From NCBI GenBank assembly GCA_036426205.1, contig CM071586.1, positions 12,481,224 to 12,545,223 on the forward strand: 64,000 nt of DNA, in the 5' to 3' direction. Of the stretch, positions 1 to 12,285 are shown piece after piece. This DNA is from Ascaphus truei. Its lineage: Eukaryota; Chordata; Amphibia; Anura; Ascaphidae. Both the position numbers and the translations under genes were made by a program. The notes below the pieces were generated by a model that worked only from the letters and a program-made list of their open reading frames with translations, was not told where the DNA came from and ran no database searches. Position 1 is the first letter of the stretch. Each line of letters opens with the position of its first letter.

Positions 1-281
1 ACATGATTTGCAGTCTCTCTCTCTTCTGTGTTGCTGAACACCGTCCCAAGTGTATTAAATGGCGAAGTAACCCTTGTGGGGTTAAAAAACTCTTAATTAA
101 AATGTTTTTCTATCCTAATTTATATGTGAATCCTATGAAGATAGGGTCAATTAATTTTGAGATGGGACAAATCGTAAAAGATTCTTAAGAATGAATATAC
201 ATTTTTACAATATCTTTAAACTGCTATAATGTATGGTGTAAATGTATACACATCTGTTTAATCCTCTATTGGAACTAACAG

Positions 282-389
282 GCCTCCACTATGAAAATCT
301 AGATATTGTATCAATTAAAGAGCAGGGAGAGGATGAGAGAGGGGAACAGGACATTCAACAGGGGAAACTCCACCCAGACACCAGTGCAG
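282..389 (+). CDS. Internal exon of a C2H2 zinc-finger gene (linker exon 1)
   Basis: A 108-nt exon sits between an AACAG acceptor and a CAG/GTGAGT donor. Read with two leading bases it gives an open, acidic, charged peptide containing LHYENLDIVSIKEQGEDERG. Both ends are phase 1, which matches the exons at 18507-18614, 18761-18832 and 19259 onward, so it would splice in frame to them. Short acidic linker exons between the N-terminal module and the finger array are usual in frog finger genes. The assignment rests on phase and composition only; no domain is visible. The next exon is about 18 kb away across repeats, so it could instead belong to a neighbouring paralogue. Confidence 0.55.
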
Positions 390-595
390 GTGAGTAACAT
401 ACAGGATAATAATCTCCATGGAACATGGGTCAGAATTAATAAATAGTCTCCTCGAGTTCTTAAATGTTAAGTTAATGTGAATATTTTTGACTGTTTAAAA
501 CCCTTTAAAATAGTTGGTAGGTGTATTTATTTTCCAATGTTAATTTCTAGCAAGTTCATTTGATAAAAAAATGTTTTAGGGAAAAAATGAGTAAA

Positions 596-670
596 TGTGT
601 GTATATATATATATTTATTTTACCGTTTTTCTTTTCTGTGGATGTATATATATTATATGTATATGTATAT

Positions 671-714
<44 letters not shown>

Positions 715-725
715 TATATTATATA
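596..725. repeat. AT-rich microsatellite (TA)n
   Basis: An almost pure TA/TATG dinucleotide tract of about 130 bp. The short ORFs across it encode only Tyr/Ile runs and are not genes. Confidence 0.9.
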
Positions 726-999
726 TGGCACAACAGAAAGAAAAAACGGCGCCAACCTAAACCATTATATGAATAGCCACATCAACAGGAAGAAAAAAAC
801 CTATACTTTACAAAAATGGGGAAAGATAGTATACATGCACAATACAAAAATATATAAAAAATAAAAATAAAATTATCAGATGTAAAGTCCAGAAAAATAT
901 TTATAAAAAAAATGTATACAAATCCTAAAAAATGCTCCAATTGCCATCCAAAAGAGTATCTGCAGCCCGAATGAAGGGAACACCACTTCCTTGAAGATA

Positions 1000-1756
1000 T
1001 CTATAGAAACACAGAAAAAACAGGCGCACTCATAGCGTAAAAAGGTATAACAATATTTATGGAGTAAAGGATTTAAAATGCACACTCACAAACATAGCTT
1101 AATAAAAAGCAATTTTGAGTATAACTCAGCCAGCCCGACACAGGAACCCGGTACCAGATGACTTCAGTGTCTGGTGTAGATTCACTGCAGCAGCCTCTAT
1201 GGACGCCTCCGCAGCCCGGAGAACACGAGGGACGCCGCCTTCCTCTCAATCTGGCGTCACACAGTGAGTTCTCAGCTCCAGGTATCGCGAGAACTCTCCT
1301 GATGAGAGTAGTAGTCTTCTATGTTCTGATTGGTTCATCTAACTATAAATACTATGTTCCTCACCTGTACTGTTCACTCCTGATGAAGTCTCTTTGGAAA
1401 CGAAACGCGTAGAGAGTGTTTGGTGGAGGTGTATTGTTCCATTTTTAATAATTATTCACTCACAAGCCACCTATAGCATTTGTTGTTTCTTTGGAAACAT
1501 TTATCTCAGCCGTCCACTGAATACAAGTATGTGAACTTGTACCGGCTATATCCACTGACGTCACTGAGTTCTCGCGATACCTGGAGCTGAGAACTCACTG
1601 TGTGACGCCGGATTGAGAGGAAGGTGGCGTCCCTCGTGTCCCTCGCTTTTTATTAAGCTATGTTTGTGAGTGTGCATTTTAAATCCTTTACTCCATAAAT
1701 ATTGTTATACCTTTTTACGCTATGAGTGCGCCTGTTTTTTCTGTGTTTCTATATAT
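1000..1756. repeat. Hairpin (inverted-repeat) element
   Basis: The sequence at about 1000-1112 reappears reverse-complemented at 1647-1756; an 18-base core is GTGAGTGTGCATTTTAAA at 1666. A second pair of arms matches between about 1217-1300 and 1563-1640 (AGTTCTCAGCTCCAGGTATC against its complement). The loop contains a CGAAACGCGTAGAG motif at about 1398. Both outer ends run into TA tracts, which hides any target duplication. This is a non-autonomous foldback or MITE-like unit; its superfamily is unknown. Confidence 0.75.
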
Positions 1757-1808
1757 ATATATATATGTATATATATACATATATATATATCCATATATAT
1801 GTATATGG

Positions 1809-1840
<32 letters not shown>

Positions 1841-1872
1841 AGTTTTTATATATATACATATATATATAAATG
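1748..1872. repeat. AT-rich microsatellite
   Basis: A TATATA/TATGTA tract at the right edge of the hairpin element. It contains no coding sequence. Confidence 0.85.
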
Positions 1873-2147
1873 TAAATACAACTGTATGCTCATCTGCATG
1901 TCTTAGGCAGGTCTGCAACCCCGCCTTTCCCCATTATCACCCAGCACACAGCACTTCCACTGCAGCAAGGGATTCTGGGAAATGACATGCAAATGAGCAC
2001 ACAGTGCCACTTTTTGCTTCAAACCCCATTTTTAACATGGTTCCCTATAGGGAATATATGTGTATATATGTATGTATAGTTTACCGTTATTTTCTTTTCT
2101 GGGTCTCCAATCATTGCACTAGGTACTAAATTTGCTAGTTCCTCCCC

Positions 2148-2285
2148 TTCAGATTGTAGGGGAGACAGGTGAGAGCCGGGAAGGCTGGACAGTAGAAGGT
2201 TACAATAAACGAGATGGGAGAGGATAAGGGCCTGCGTTAGAGTTTTAGCAGTAGAACAACAGAGGAAAGGGTGTATCTTGGAAAA
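2148..2285 (-). mobile_element. L2 LINE fragment (RT region)
   Basis: About 138 bp closely matches the strand and sequence of the L2 reverse-transcriptase gene at 24600-24745 (shared stretch GATTGTAGGGGAGACAGGTG). On the minus strand it encodes the conserved LTQALILSHLVYCNLLLSSL region. It is a short relic of the same family as the nearly full-length L2 at 23936-27456. Confidence 0.8.
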
Positions 2286-2509
2286 TGGAGGAAAAAAGCA
2301 AGTCGGGAAGGTGTCTGATGCTAAATTCCTCTCTAGTAGTGCAGATAATGCTGAAACCTGTCCTTTTAAGTAACTCAGACTGAAACCCTTGTCAAAACCA
2401 TCTTGCAAAAATTCTATCAATGAATAAAAGGAGAAATCAGAAAAATCTTAATTTTTTTTCTGACACCAGTCTTGAAGTCAACGGTATATTAATGAAATTG
2501 AGGTGTTCC

Positions 2510-3770
2510 TGGCTGGCATTAGAGATGCAATTGCCTTATCTGAACATCCCTTCTTTTTCAGTATGTGCCACCTAATCTCCATGTCCCCTGAAAGACTGGG
2601 AGATGCCATGTGGGATCTATTGCCATTTTCACCAGATGGGCAAACCATGTTCTTCTTGTCTTATTCGAGTGATCATATGAAAACCTTGAGCAGAAGCAGT
2701 CAACTTTTTTGTTTTTGTGATAGACCTCATGGAGCCTTCTCTGGGGCTGACCCTGGGGATACATCAGCTGGTAAAATAGCCCAACATCTAATTCCCATTC
2801 ATCTGGACGGATTCTTGTTCGGCTCAAAAAGTCAGCTGCAGCATTTTCTTTTGCATCTGGGAATATGAACCGCGGTGATGTTGTTCGTGTGGTCTTCCTA
2901 AGACATGATGTGAGTCTCCCGCTTCTGGTTCCTGCTTCTTTTGCAATGTATATTACCATGGCAATATTGTCAGATTCTACTCTTATATTATTGTCTTTAA
3001 TACAAGCGTGACATTTTTTGATCATGTTCTTCACTGCGCGCATTTTTAGCATGTTTGCTGGAAGCTCTTTGTAGGACCTTGGCCAACTTCCTTGTGCCAA
3101 CCGTCTTCCCATCTGCACTCCCCATCCAGAACTGATTGTTGGTTATTGTTATTCAATCACCTTCCTGGAGGGATCATGTATTATGTAGATTTTGTGGGAT
3201 TTCCCACCATCTTAGATCCAGTCCTGTTCTGGGATATATGTAAATATTTTGTTCTAGATATTTTGGAGCTGTGTTCCATTGATCTAAGAATGTTTTCTGC
3301 AGTGGTTTCATATGGAATCTTGCCCATCACCCATGATATTCCAGGATTGTGATTACTGTGTGTGTGTGTTTGACAGTAACACCTTTTGTCTTGAGATGTT
3401 AACAATAATTCTTCCTGTTCATCCAGTCATTGATATATCTGGATAGCCCTCTTTCTCAACTCAACCACCAATGGAACTACTACCTTGGTAAAGGTGCTAA
3501 TCCAAAAGGGATGGCAGTGTATATATAATGCTTCCCCCTTACTGGAATTATGAAGAATCTCTGATGGGTATGTGCAGATATGCATCCTTCAGGGCTATTG
3601 AAACCAACCAGTTCTTTGGCTTGATTTCTTGAATAATTGTGTTTAATCATACTATCTTGAATTTTCTTAGTTGGAGGAAAGTATTGAACCTCCTGAGATC
3701 CAGTACTGCTCTGAATTCTCCCTGTACTTTTCTGACCAGAAATAAATAAACATATTGGATAAAATTAAAA
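2510..3770 (-). pseudogene. DIRS-type retrotransposon relic (RT and RNase H)
   Basis: On the minus strand, 3118-2558 is open and reads as the RNase H end of a DIRS-like pol: ESDNIAMVIYI, then GTRSGRLTS, then ENAAADFLSRTRIRPDEWEL, followed by the VDCFCSRF motif of the same family. Further upstream (3770-3540) broken frames match the RT region: YFPPTKKIQDSMIK, GCISAHTHQRFF and an AIPFGL-like stretch. The frame changes several times and contains stops, so the copy is dead. No split terminal repeats or tyrosine recombinase are visible. DIRS rather than Gypsy is chosen because of the ADFLSR...P..W motif and the absence of LTRs or integrase; this is an inference from family memory. Confidence 0.7.
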
Positions 3771-3799
3771 CTCCAACGCGTTTCATGACGCAAGGTCAC

Positions 3800-4650
3800 T
3801 GTCACGGTAGCTTATGACAAGATATAATGAACACCAAATATGTAGGTTGAACTGAACGAGGTTAGATATAATAAAATATAATGTATTCCTTAAATAAGAT
3901 GAACACAGCAATATAGTACAATTAACAGACAAGAAGGTAACACTTACTCAGGGTTGGGGCATGGAGAAGTATCAGCTAGCAATTCTCCACAATCCAGTGA
4001 CATTCCAGGTGGAATCAGAAGCACAACTCAAAACTGTAGGGTTGGCACAGTTTATATACCTGTGCAACCCTATTCTTAATTATCTGTATCCAATCCCTAA
4101 CGTGGAGACACAGACTAACCCATGCCCTCCAGCTAATTAGCTCATGTGTACTGGGACTCTATGGGTAGCCCCATAATTAAATCGGGGGCAACGATCCATT
4201 TTACTAAATGATGTATCTGCATTGTCTGTAGGTGTAGACATAACACGTACAAACCACTCCAGTTTAATGATTCTCCGGCCCTTGGGTAACAATTAGACTG
4301 GCAGAGTTTGTTGATTAATACTTAATCTCTAGACATTGGGTAAACAATCAGGGCAGTTAACTTTTTGATCACCGTGCTTTGGCTACTCAGCTGGCTGTCC
4401 TTCATGACCCATTAGCCTAGCAGATGGCGTCTGCAAAGGAATCTCTGCAGGATTTTATCCCTGCCTTGGGAAACAACATTAAAGGTGAAACATGGGAACA
4501 GGGGAACATACATTTTCAAGGTATAACAAGGTGCAAACCTCATCCCTGGACCGCAGTCCAGTTAACCCCTTGTCTCTCTGGTGAGGTCAGGGGATGGCCA
4601 TATGGGGTGCAACCCCTTTAATACCGGGCCACCCCCTTACTCCCTCTACA
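3800..4650 (-). mobile_element. Solo LTR with GTCAC target duplication
   Basis: The element starts TGTCACGGTAGC and ends CCCTCTACA, with the 5-bp direct repeat GTCAC on both sides (3795-3799 and 4651-4655). It is related to the LTR at 10567-12285, in the opposite orientation: both share the ATACCGGGCC block near one end and the TAGATATAATAAA block near the other. A TATATAA box reads on the minus strand near 4050-4060, so transcription would run minus. No internal genes remain, so this is an LTR-LTR recombination product. Confidence 0.85.
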
Positions 4651-4706
4651 GTCACTTCTTCAGGGATGCTGTGATTGATTGGAGTTTGTGACACGGTATA
4701 CGTCAC

Positions 4707-5474
4707 TGTAACGCCTGTATGCCAGCAGACCAGGCCAGTCCTCAGTACTGAGGCGGGTAATGGCATAACACACACCCACAGCAGTGACAGGTGTGGCAAA
4801 ATGCGCTGCCGGGCCTTGTTAGAAAGGGCGAAACGAGATACTTGCGTCCGGGGTGCCAGAAGTCCGAGGGTTAATGTCCACGAGCCGTGGGTCAGGGGCA
4901 GGAGATAGCAGCATAGTGAGGTCCAAAGCCGAGTCCAGGGGTAGCGAGGTACACGTAGTCAAACAAGAGCCGAGATCAAATCCAGAGGTATCCAACATAG
5001 GCAGGGATAGGAACAAGAGCTGCAACACAGAACAGAGCTTGGCATAGACAACTGCACAACAGGATTCACAGAAGAACTATGCAGAGCGAGGAAGGAGAGG
5101 GCAGAGAAGGGTTATAAATGCAAGAGGACCAATGGTAGCAAGGGGTGGAGCTGAGGCCTGTCTGAGCAAGCCCAGGGATAGGTCCAGGTGTGCAGGATGG
5201 GAGATGGGAGGATGGGAATAGTGGAAATCGCCTGCAGCCGATGGGGGGCGGAGCCAGCGGCGGGCAGCCAAGAGGATCGGGTACGCGAGCACTCCGTAAG
5301 ATTGCTGTGCACGCGCCCTGGCCACGTGTGGAAGGATGTGGCGCGGAGGAGTGGCATGGCGCCCGAGCAGAAGAGGTAAGGAGCCGACGGGGAGTGGAAC
5401 CAGAGCTAGCAGGCACACTGGGAGCCGAGGTGAAGGGGACCCGCTGAGAGACGCGTGTCCCCCGATCCCCTACA
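4707..5474 (-). repeat. Gypsy 3' LTR (complete)
   Basis: On the minus strand it starts TGTAGGGGATC just after a poly-G tract and ends GGCGTTACA, giving TG...CA ends and a length of 768 bp. About 550 bp is repeated at 9740-10293 with scattered differences, including a 9-10 bp length change near 4775/9820. Confidence 0.9.
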
Positions 5475-5492
5475 GTACCCCCCCCCCCCCTT
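5475..5492 (-). promoter_or_regulatory. Polypurine tract of the Gypsy element
   Basis: On the minus strand a run of 13 G preceded by AA and followed by TAC abuts the TGTAGG start of the 3' LTR. This is the expected place and composition for plus-strand DNA priming. Confidence 0.7.
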
Positions 5493-5523
5493 GAGGATCG
5501 GACTCTGGACGATCCTCTCAAGG

Positions 5524-8500
5524 TTTGTGAGGAAATATCCGACTAAATTGTTTAAGAAGAGCTGGAGCATGAATATGATGACAAGGTACCCAGGAGCGTT
5601 CCTCCGGGCCATATCCCTTCCAATGAATGAGGAACTGAAGTCTGCCCCTGGAAAAACGTGAATCGAGAATGGAATGGACCTCAAATTCCTGTTGCCCTTG
5701 AATTACAACGGATTGAGTCTCCGAGGACGGTCCGGAAAATGTACATTTTGACGAAGGGTTTCAGGAGGGACACATGGAACACAGAGGGTATCCTCATGGT
5801 GGGAGGTAGCGAGAGTCGGTACGCTACAGGATTGATCCGTTCAAGGACCTTGAATGCACTCAAGAATCTGGGAGCCAGCTTCTGGGAAGGAGTTTTAAGC
5901 TTGATATTTTTTGAAGAAAGCCAAACTCTGTCTCCAGGTGTGTATTCCGGGCCCACTTGACGTCGCCGATCTGCTTGAGTTTTTTGTTTTTGGACGGCTC
6001 CTTGCAAGGCTTTTTGAATCTTCTTCCACGAGGTTTGTAAATTAGACACCTGAGTATCTGCTGCAGGTACACCAGAGGGGAGAGTAGAAGACTGCTGGGG
6101 TGAAACCCATAATTAATGAAGAAAGGCGACTCTTGCGTGGACTCATTCTTCAGCGAATTAATAGCGAACTCCGCCCAGTGTAATAGGTCTACCCAGTTGT
6201 CTTGAGATTCTGACACAAAGCATCTGAGATACTGCTCCAAGGTCTGATTCATTCTCTCCGTCTGACCGTTGATCTGCGGGTGGTAACCCGAGGAGAAAAG
6301 GAGGGAAATGCCAAGTCTCTGAGAGAGAGCTCGCCAAAACTTATAGATGAATTGAGTACCCCTCTCCGAGACAATGGAGAGTGGCACGCCCTGTAGCCTG
6401 AAAATTTCTTTAGAAAAACTGTCAGCCAAGGTAGCTGAATTGGGGAGACCCTTGAGGGGTATAAAGTGTGTGTGCTTGGAAAATCTGTCCACTACTACAA
6501 GGATCGTATTCATCCCCTTAGAAGTTGGGAGTTTCACAATAAAGTCCATGGAAATATGCTTCCAAGGCCGTTCCGGGATAGGAAGAGACAGGAGAAGACC
6601 GGAAGGTTTGTGTCGGGCGGACTTGCTCTGAGCACAGACTGGACAAGCTCTGGTGAAATCAAAAATGTCTTTGTTCATTTTAGGCCACCAAAAGGTTCGT
6701 TTAATAAGATCCACTGTCCTCTTGAAGCCTGGATGACCAGCAGATTTGGATGAATGCCCCCACTCTAAGATCTTGTGGTGAAAACGTGGAGCAGCGTACA
6801 GACGTCCTTCTGGCACCTTAAATCTCCTAGGGATTTGAGCCTGGGCTTTATTGATCTCATCCAGGATATCAAAAGTATTGGCAGAAATAATATACTTTGC
6901 GGGAAGAATAGTCTCAGAAGATTCGTTAGATCCCTCCTTCGTAGAAAATTGGCGAGAAAGAGCATCGGCCTTGATATTCTTGGTACCCGGAATATAGGAA
7001 ATCGTGTAATTGAAACGACAGAAGAAAAGCGCCCAACGTGCTTGACGAGATCCCAGACGACGAGCCCCCTCAATGTACAATAATTTTTTGTGATCAGTGA
7101 GAATAGCTACTGGCTCTTTGGTACCCTCGAGGAGATGTCTCCATTCTTGCAAGGCTAACTTGATAGCCAAAAGTTCACGGTTCCCGGCATCATAATTTCT
7201 CTCGGCCGGAGAGAATTTCCTAGAAAAGAATCCACAAGGATAGAGTCTTTCTTGGGGAGAAGATCTTTGTGAGAGTACTGCCCCAGCTCCCACATCTGAA
7301 GCGTCAACCTCAAGGGTGAAAGGAAGGGATGTATCTGGGTGCCGGAGGATGGGGGCGGAGACGAAAGCTCTTTTGAGAAACTCGAATGCTTTGATGGCCT
7401 CAGTGGACCATGTTGTTGGATCAGCCCCTTTTTTGGTAAGAGCAGTAATGGGTAGAGTGATAGTGGAGAAATTACGGATGAATTTTCGATAGGAGTTAGA
7501 AAACCCAAGGCAACGCTAAACAGCTTTTAGGGAATTCGGCAACGGCCAATCCAGTACCGCCTTCAATTTCTCAGGATCCATAGTGAAACCTTTATCGGAG
7601 ATTATATAGCCAAGGAAGGCTGTGGATGATTGGTGGAAGAGACATTTCTCCATCTTCGCGTTGAGGCTATGTGCACAAAGTCGAATGAGAACCACTTTGG
7701 TGTGACAAATGTGCTCTTCCAGGTTCTTGGAGAAAATGAGGATATCATCTAGGTATACTATGATGAAAATACCCAAAATGTCCCGGAAGATATCATTCAT
7801 AAATTCTTGGAAGACGGCTGGGGCATTGCAGAGGCCGAACGACATCACTAGATATTCATAATGGCCCGAACGTGTGTTAAATGCAGTTTTCCATTCGTCA
7901 CCTTCTCGTATTCGGATTAGATTGTAAGCTCCTCTCAGGTCGAGTTTGGAAAATATAGAGGCTCCTTGGAGCTGGTCAAAGAATTCCGAAATTAAAGGAA
8001 GAGGGTACCGGTTTTTAACTGTAATTTTGTTTAGCCCACGAAAGTGGATACAGGGTCTTAGAGAGCCACCCTTCTTTTTCACGAAGAAGAAACCTGCCCC
8101 GGCGGGGGAGGTGGAATTTCGAATAAACCCTTTCTTAAGATTCTCTTGGATGTAGGTTGCCATAGCCTCGGTCTCGGGCACGGATAGGGGATACGACTTA
8201 GACTTGGGGAGTGTGGTTCCAGGAATTAATTCGATGGGGCAGTCATATGAATGATGAGGTGGTAGGACTTCAGCCTGAGTCTTGTTAAAGACATCCAAAA
8301 GGACATGGTTTACCTCCGGCAGGGTAGAGAGAGAAGGTGAAGAAGTGTCGAGACCCGCGAGCACGGTAACGGGAGGAGTGACCATCTTCTTCAAGCTAGG
8401 AGCCCACTGGAACAGTAGTTCGTCTGTCCAATCAACACGCGGGTTGTGAAGCTGAAGCCACGGCAATCCCAAAATGACCTGGACAGTAGATGAGTGGAAA

Positions 8501-8830
8501 ATATCGAAGATGATGACTTCGGTATTACCATCCGTGGTGGTCAGGGTGAGGGGAACAGATTCCCAAATAATGAAGGCTGGTTGGAGCGGTCGACCGTCGA
8601 TAGCCTCAAGGCCGATGGGTGACTTCTTCTTGACTAAAGGGACTTGGTTATTGCAGGCATTATTGTGATCCAAGAAGTTACCACCAGACCCGGAGTCGAT
8701 GAAGGCTTCAACCTCTACCCGAACATTGGGACCCTCAAGAGTTATGGGGAGAAGGATTCTCTTCGGTTGCTCTTTGGTGAAAGAGGGGCAAGGAGAAATG
8801 GTACCCAGTAAAAGCCCCTCTACCTTTACT
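5524..8830 (-). pseudogene. pol: Gypsy pol: protease, RT, RNase H, integrase, chromodomain
   Basis: Reading down the minus strand: the protease active site IDSGSGGNF lies at about 8700; RT carries LRPCIHFRGLNKITVKNRYP and the YLDD box at about 7750; RNase H carries VDASD, TDHKKLLYI and KADALSRQF; integrase has its HHCC zinc site (CPVC), MDFIVKLP, then ERGTQF and the NGQTERMNQ helix; a C-terminal chromodomain reads LIHWKGYGPEERSWVP at about 5600. Damage: an in-frame TAG at 7516-7518 between RT and RNase H; a frame change near 6050; another near 5720-5760 just before the chromodomain; and the second integrase aspartate (usually SDRG) reads SERG. Pol lies in the -1 frame relative to the end of gag, so a ribosomal frameshift or a mutation joins them. 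The chromodomain assigns it to the chromovirus branch. Confidence 0.93.
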
Positions 8831-9737
8831 GGGTGTTCTCGTTTCCTGGTTTCAGGCGACAGTGACGTAGTTGGTGTTCCGGGGAGCTGCAGTAGTAGCC
8901 GAGACCCTCATTTCGGCGGTGTGTTCTCTCAGCGGTCCAAAACTGTTGGCTACCGATTTGCATCGGTTCGGGTGCGTCCAACACAGGAAGAGCCAAGGGA
9001 GGAGACCTAGGAGAAACAGGCAAGGGCGACATTAAACGGGGACGCTGGCGCTCGTGGTGTCGCTCTTGAATGCGCTGGTCCATCCGGATGCTGAGGGCAA
9101 TGAGATCCTCTAGAGATGAGGGGCGAACATGAGCTGCGAGATCGTCCTTGAGGGATTCGGACAAACCCTGCCAGTATGCCGCGGCGAGAGCTTCATCATT
9201 CCACTGAGTCTCTGCAGCGATGGTGCGGAACTCCACCGCGTATCTTGCAGCCGACCTGCGACCCTGGGAGAGATGAAACAAGGAAGAAGCTGCAGTCTCC
9301 CTACGCACTGGTGTGTCAAAGACCAGCTGGAACTCTCGCCGGAATTTGGGGTAGTCTTGTGTTATGTCAGATCTGTGTTCCCAGAGGGGAGAAGCCCAAG
9401 CGAGAGCGTCGCCCATGAGCAGGGCATAGACATAGGCCACTTTAGAACGACCTGAGGGAAACCGAGATGGGGACATCTCGAACTGGACGTCACATTGGTT
9501 CAAGAATCCCCGGCAAGTAAGGGGGTCTCCGGCATGCAAGTTGGGAGGTGGAATACGTGGCTCAGAGTTTCCCATAGGTACTGGGGCAGGAGGGGACGGT
9601 GCATCTGGAGATTCCTGCAGGGAGAGTTTAGAAAGCTCTTGCGCCATGGCCGTGACTTGGTCGCTTAAAAATTGCCAGTGATCCATAGTGACACCTTGGC
9701 CCACCTCAAGGGGGTCTGCATTTGTTGGGCTCTGCAT
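8826..9737 (-). pseudogene. gag: Gypsy gag with damaged zinc knuckle
   Basis: The frame is open to 10073 within the LTR, but the first sensible Met (MQSPTNADP) is at 9737, only two bases inside the LTR edge. The body contains the capsid-like region found in vertebrate chromoviruses: GDPLTCRGFLNQCDVQFEM, then PLWEHRSD, and FRREFQLVFDTPVRRETAA. The C-terminal CCHC knuckle is damaged: it reads LGYYCSSPEHQLRHC, so the first Cys is missing (G or Y there) and the usual Gly is Ser. There is no recognisable TGG-type primer binding site between LTR and gag, so the leader may be deleted. Classed as a pseudogene because of the knuckle and the missing leader. Confidence 0.85.
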
Positions 9738-9739
9738 AA

Positions 9740-10293
9740 TGTAACGCCTGTATGCCCGCAGACCTGGCCAGTCCCCAGTACTGAGGTGGGTAAGGGTATA
9801 ACACGCACCCACAGCAGTGAGGACGTGCCCGGAGTGTGGTAAGATGCGCTGCCAGGCCTGGTGAGAAAGGGTTAATGAGATACTTGCTACGTCCAGGGTG
9901 CCAGAAGTCCGAGGGTTAATGTCCAAGAGCCATGGGTCAGGGGCAGGAGATAGCAGCGTAGTGAGGGCCAAAGCCGAGTCCAGGGGTAGCGAGGTACACG
10001 TAGTCAAACAAGAGCCGAGATCGAATCCAAAGGTATCCAACAGAGGCAGGGACAGGAACAAGAGCTGCAACACAGAACAGAGCTTGGCATAGACAACTGC
10101 ACAACAGGAGTCACAGAAGAACTATGCAGAGCGAGGAAGGAGAGGGCAGACTGTGGTTATAAATGCAAGAGGACCAATGGGTAGCAAGGGGTGGAGCGAA
10201 GGCCTGTCTGAGCAAGCCCAGGGATAGGTCCAGGTGTGCAGGATGGGAGTCAGACAGGTGAATAGTGGAAATCGCCTGCAGTCGATGGGGGGT
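9740..10293 (-). repeat. Gypsy 5' LTR (truncated)
   Basis: It matches 4707-5247 of the other LTR and then stops abruptly at the GATGGGGGG tract, where unrelated AT-rich sequence begins. About 210 bp of U3 is therefore missing, including the upstream terminus. Confidence 0.88.
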
Positions 10294-10566
10294 GGCAACA
10301 TATACACTTTCCACTACCATACCCTTATATCTGTCACAATACCTACATGCCTATATAGTATTTCTATTCTGTACGTGCATATTTTACCTTCCATATACAA
10401 ATTCTATTTTTACATACTACACTATGAGGGTCTTGCGCTTTCTTCTTTTTCTCTTGATCTAGCTGGCATTATCTTGACCTCAGCCTTTGTAGTACAGCTA
10501 CAGACACTCTACTTGTAAAGAGATGTTTATTATTATATATATTTGCACTGTGATATTATTTGTCAC

Positions 10567-12285
10567 TGTCATGGGAGAGGGGTTTTGGCCCGGTATTAAA
10601 GGGGTTACACCCCATTTGGCCACCCCCTGCTCTCACTTGGGAAGCAAGGGGTTAACTGGACTGCGGTCCAGTAATGTGTTTTTACCCTGCTTCAGTACCC
10701 AAATGTGTATTCCCCTGTAAATATGTTTTGTTCCCATTCCAATGTCTTCACCAACACATACACTGGGGTGGATGCGGGAGGGAAGGTGTTAATAATTGAG
10801 GAGCGATTATAGCCCTTTGTTCCCTTTTCTCACCTTTACAGGCTCCATTTTGCAGTTTCTCCATAGGTCGCCGTTGGGGCTCAATACAACCCTATGGAGA
10901 TTCCGGCGATTTGGGCCAGTTTCCGTAGAAGACCTGCAGGTGGCGCCCGAGAGGAGGAGCGGCGGTTCCCCATTGTAAGTCAATGGAGCCATTAATTTCA
11001 ATGGGGATTCCTTGACGCCGACCTCCAGGAACGGGTGGGCAGCCATCCAAACCGCAGACCGCAGAAGCGAATACAATATCTGAAAGAGCACTTTTATCAC
11101 ACTGAGTTCAACTACAATTGGCGTGGGAAACTTAGGTTCTAGGGCACCCAGAAATAAAATTATTTTTGCCCCTAGACCCTAGGAACCCCCACACTCGAAC
11201 ACCACCGGGTCAGGGAATGAGCGACCCCCGTAATGGGTTGCGCTCGCCCCAAGGGTCGCGCCATTGACTCTAATGGCGGAGGGAAGAGCCGCGTGGAAAA
11301 GCGGCTAAGTTCGAAAGTGTAAAAAGGATAAGCCCATATCTACGGTTCTGTGAGTACCAGAGGGTTGGGATTTGGTCGCATGTAGTCACTGTTCCGGCAT
11401 GACCGCATGGCCATTTCCAGCCCTCTCCAATCAACCAGACGGAGTATGGACAAATGTAAAAATTGTGGTTTTCCTATAGACTTCAATGGTGGCATTGCTC
11501 CATTGAAAGCCTCTGGCGGCGGACCCCATTGACTTCAATGGGAGCAGAGATTTCTTTTAGCTTTAGCGGAGAATCCTGCATTAAAGTTAATAGGGGATTT
11601 TAACTTATTTTTTGTATCTCCGGTCCTGGGGGTCATGGAAGGCAGAAACTTGGCCACTTTGGCAATGGTCCTCCGGCATGAGGACCTGGCAAATTTCAGC
11701 CCGCTCAGACTCACAGAACGGATTATTTTAATATGTGTATGTGTATTAAAGAAATACTGTTTTGCAGGCTGGTATAAAAGCCCGGGAAAAGTTATTGGCT
11801 CTGCTTTATGTTAATGTTCAGGGGGGAGACAAGTGGTCTACAATAAACCCTCTGATCAAAGCCTGACCACTCTGATTGTGTACAATAGGGCCGGGGAATG
11901 CAGAGCCTGAGTGGTCTGTAAGTGTCATAATTCACACTTACAGACAGAAGGGTGGCTTGACTTCAAAGGAGTCTGCTAGACAGTCAGGCGCCCCAAGGTT
12001 AAGGTATGAGGGCTGAAACTCCATATAAACGAGTGTAAGCTCTATACCCATTGTCTTCGTGTCTTTTCGTGAACCTGTATTGCTGAATGAAGTAGCAATC
12101 CTGTATCCTGATTGCTCATTGTCCAACCCTTAAGTAAGTGCTAATTCTTGTCTGTTATTTGTATATCTTGTGTATTCACCTTCTTTAAGGAATAAACTAT
12201 ATTTATTATATCTAAGTCGTGTTCAATTGAATTCAACCCAGATATTTTGGTGTGTTTTATAAACCTATCACTAGCTACCGTGACA
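10567..12285 (+). mobile_element. Long solo LTR with GTCAC target duplication
   Basis: It begins TGTCATGGGAGAGG and ends GCTACCGTGACA, flanked by GTCAC at 10562-10566 and 12286-12290. A TATA box (GGTATAAAAGCC) is at about 11771 and an AATAAA at about 12191, so the LTR reads plus. The 1719-bp length is about twice that of its relative at 3800-4650. The extra central part (about 11000-11760, with paired phrases such as CAATTGGCGTGGGAA and GACTTCAATGG) recurs inverted at 34834-35860. No coding potential. Confidence 0.85.

Larger units (their letters stand above)
4707..10293 (-). mobile_element. Ty3/Gypsy chromovirus, degenerate, minus strand
   Basis: Two direct repeats (4707-5474 and 9740-10293) flank gag and pol genes in the order gag, protease, RT, RNase H, integrase, chromodomain, all on the minus strand. 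The outer part of the upstream (right) LTR is missing, so only the left copy shows the whole LTR. The base run GTCAC lies immediately left of 4707, but there is no matching right flank because that end is truncated. Stops, frameshifts and lost catalytic residues (see gag and pol) show that the copy is inactive. Confidence 0.93.
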
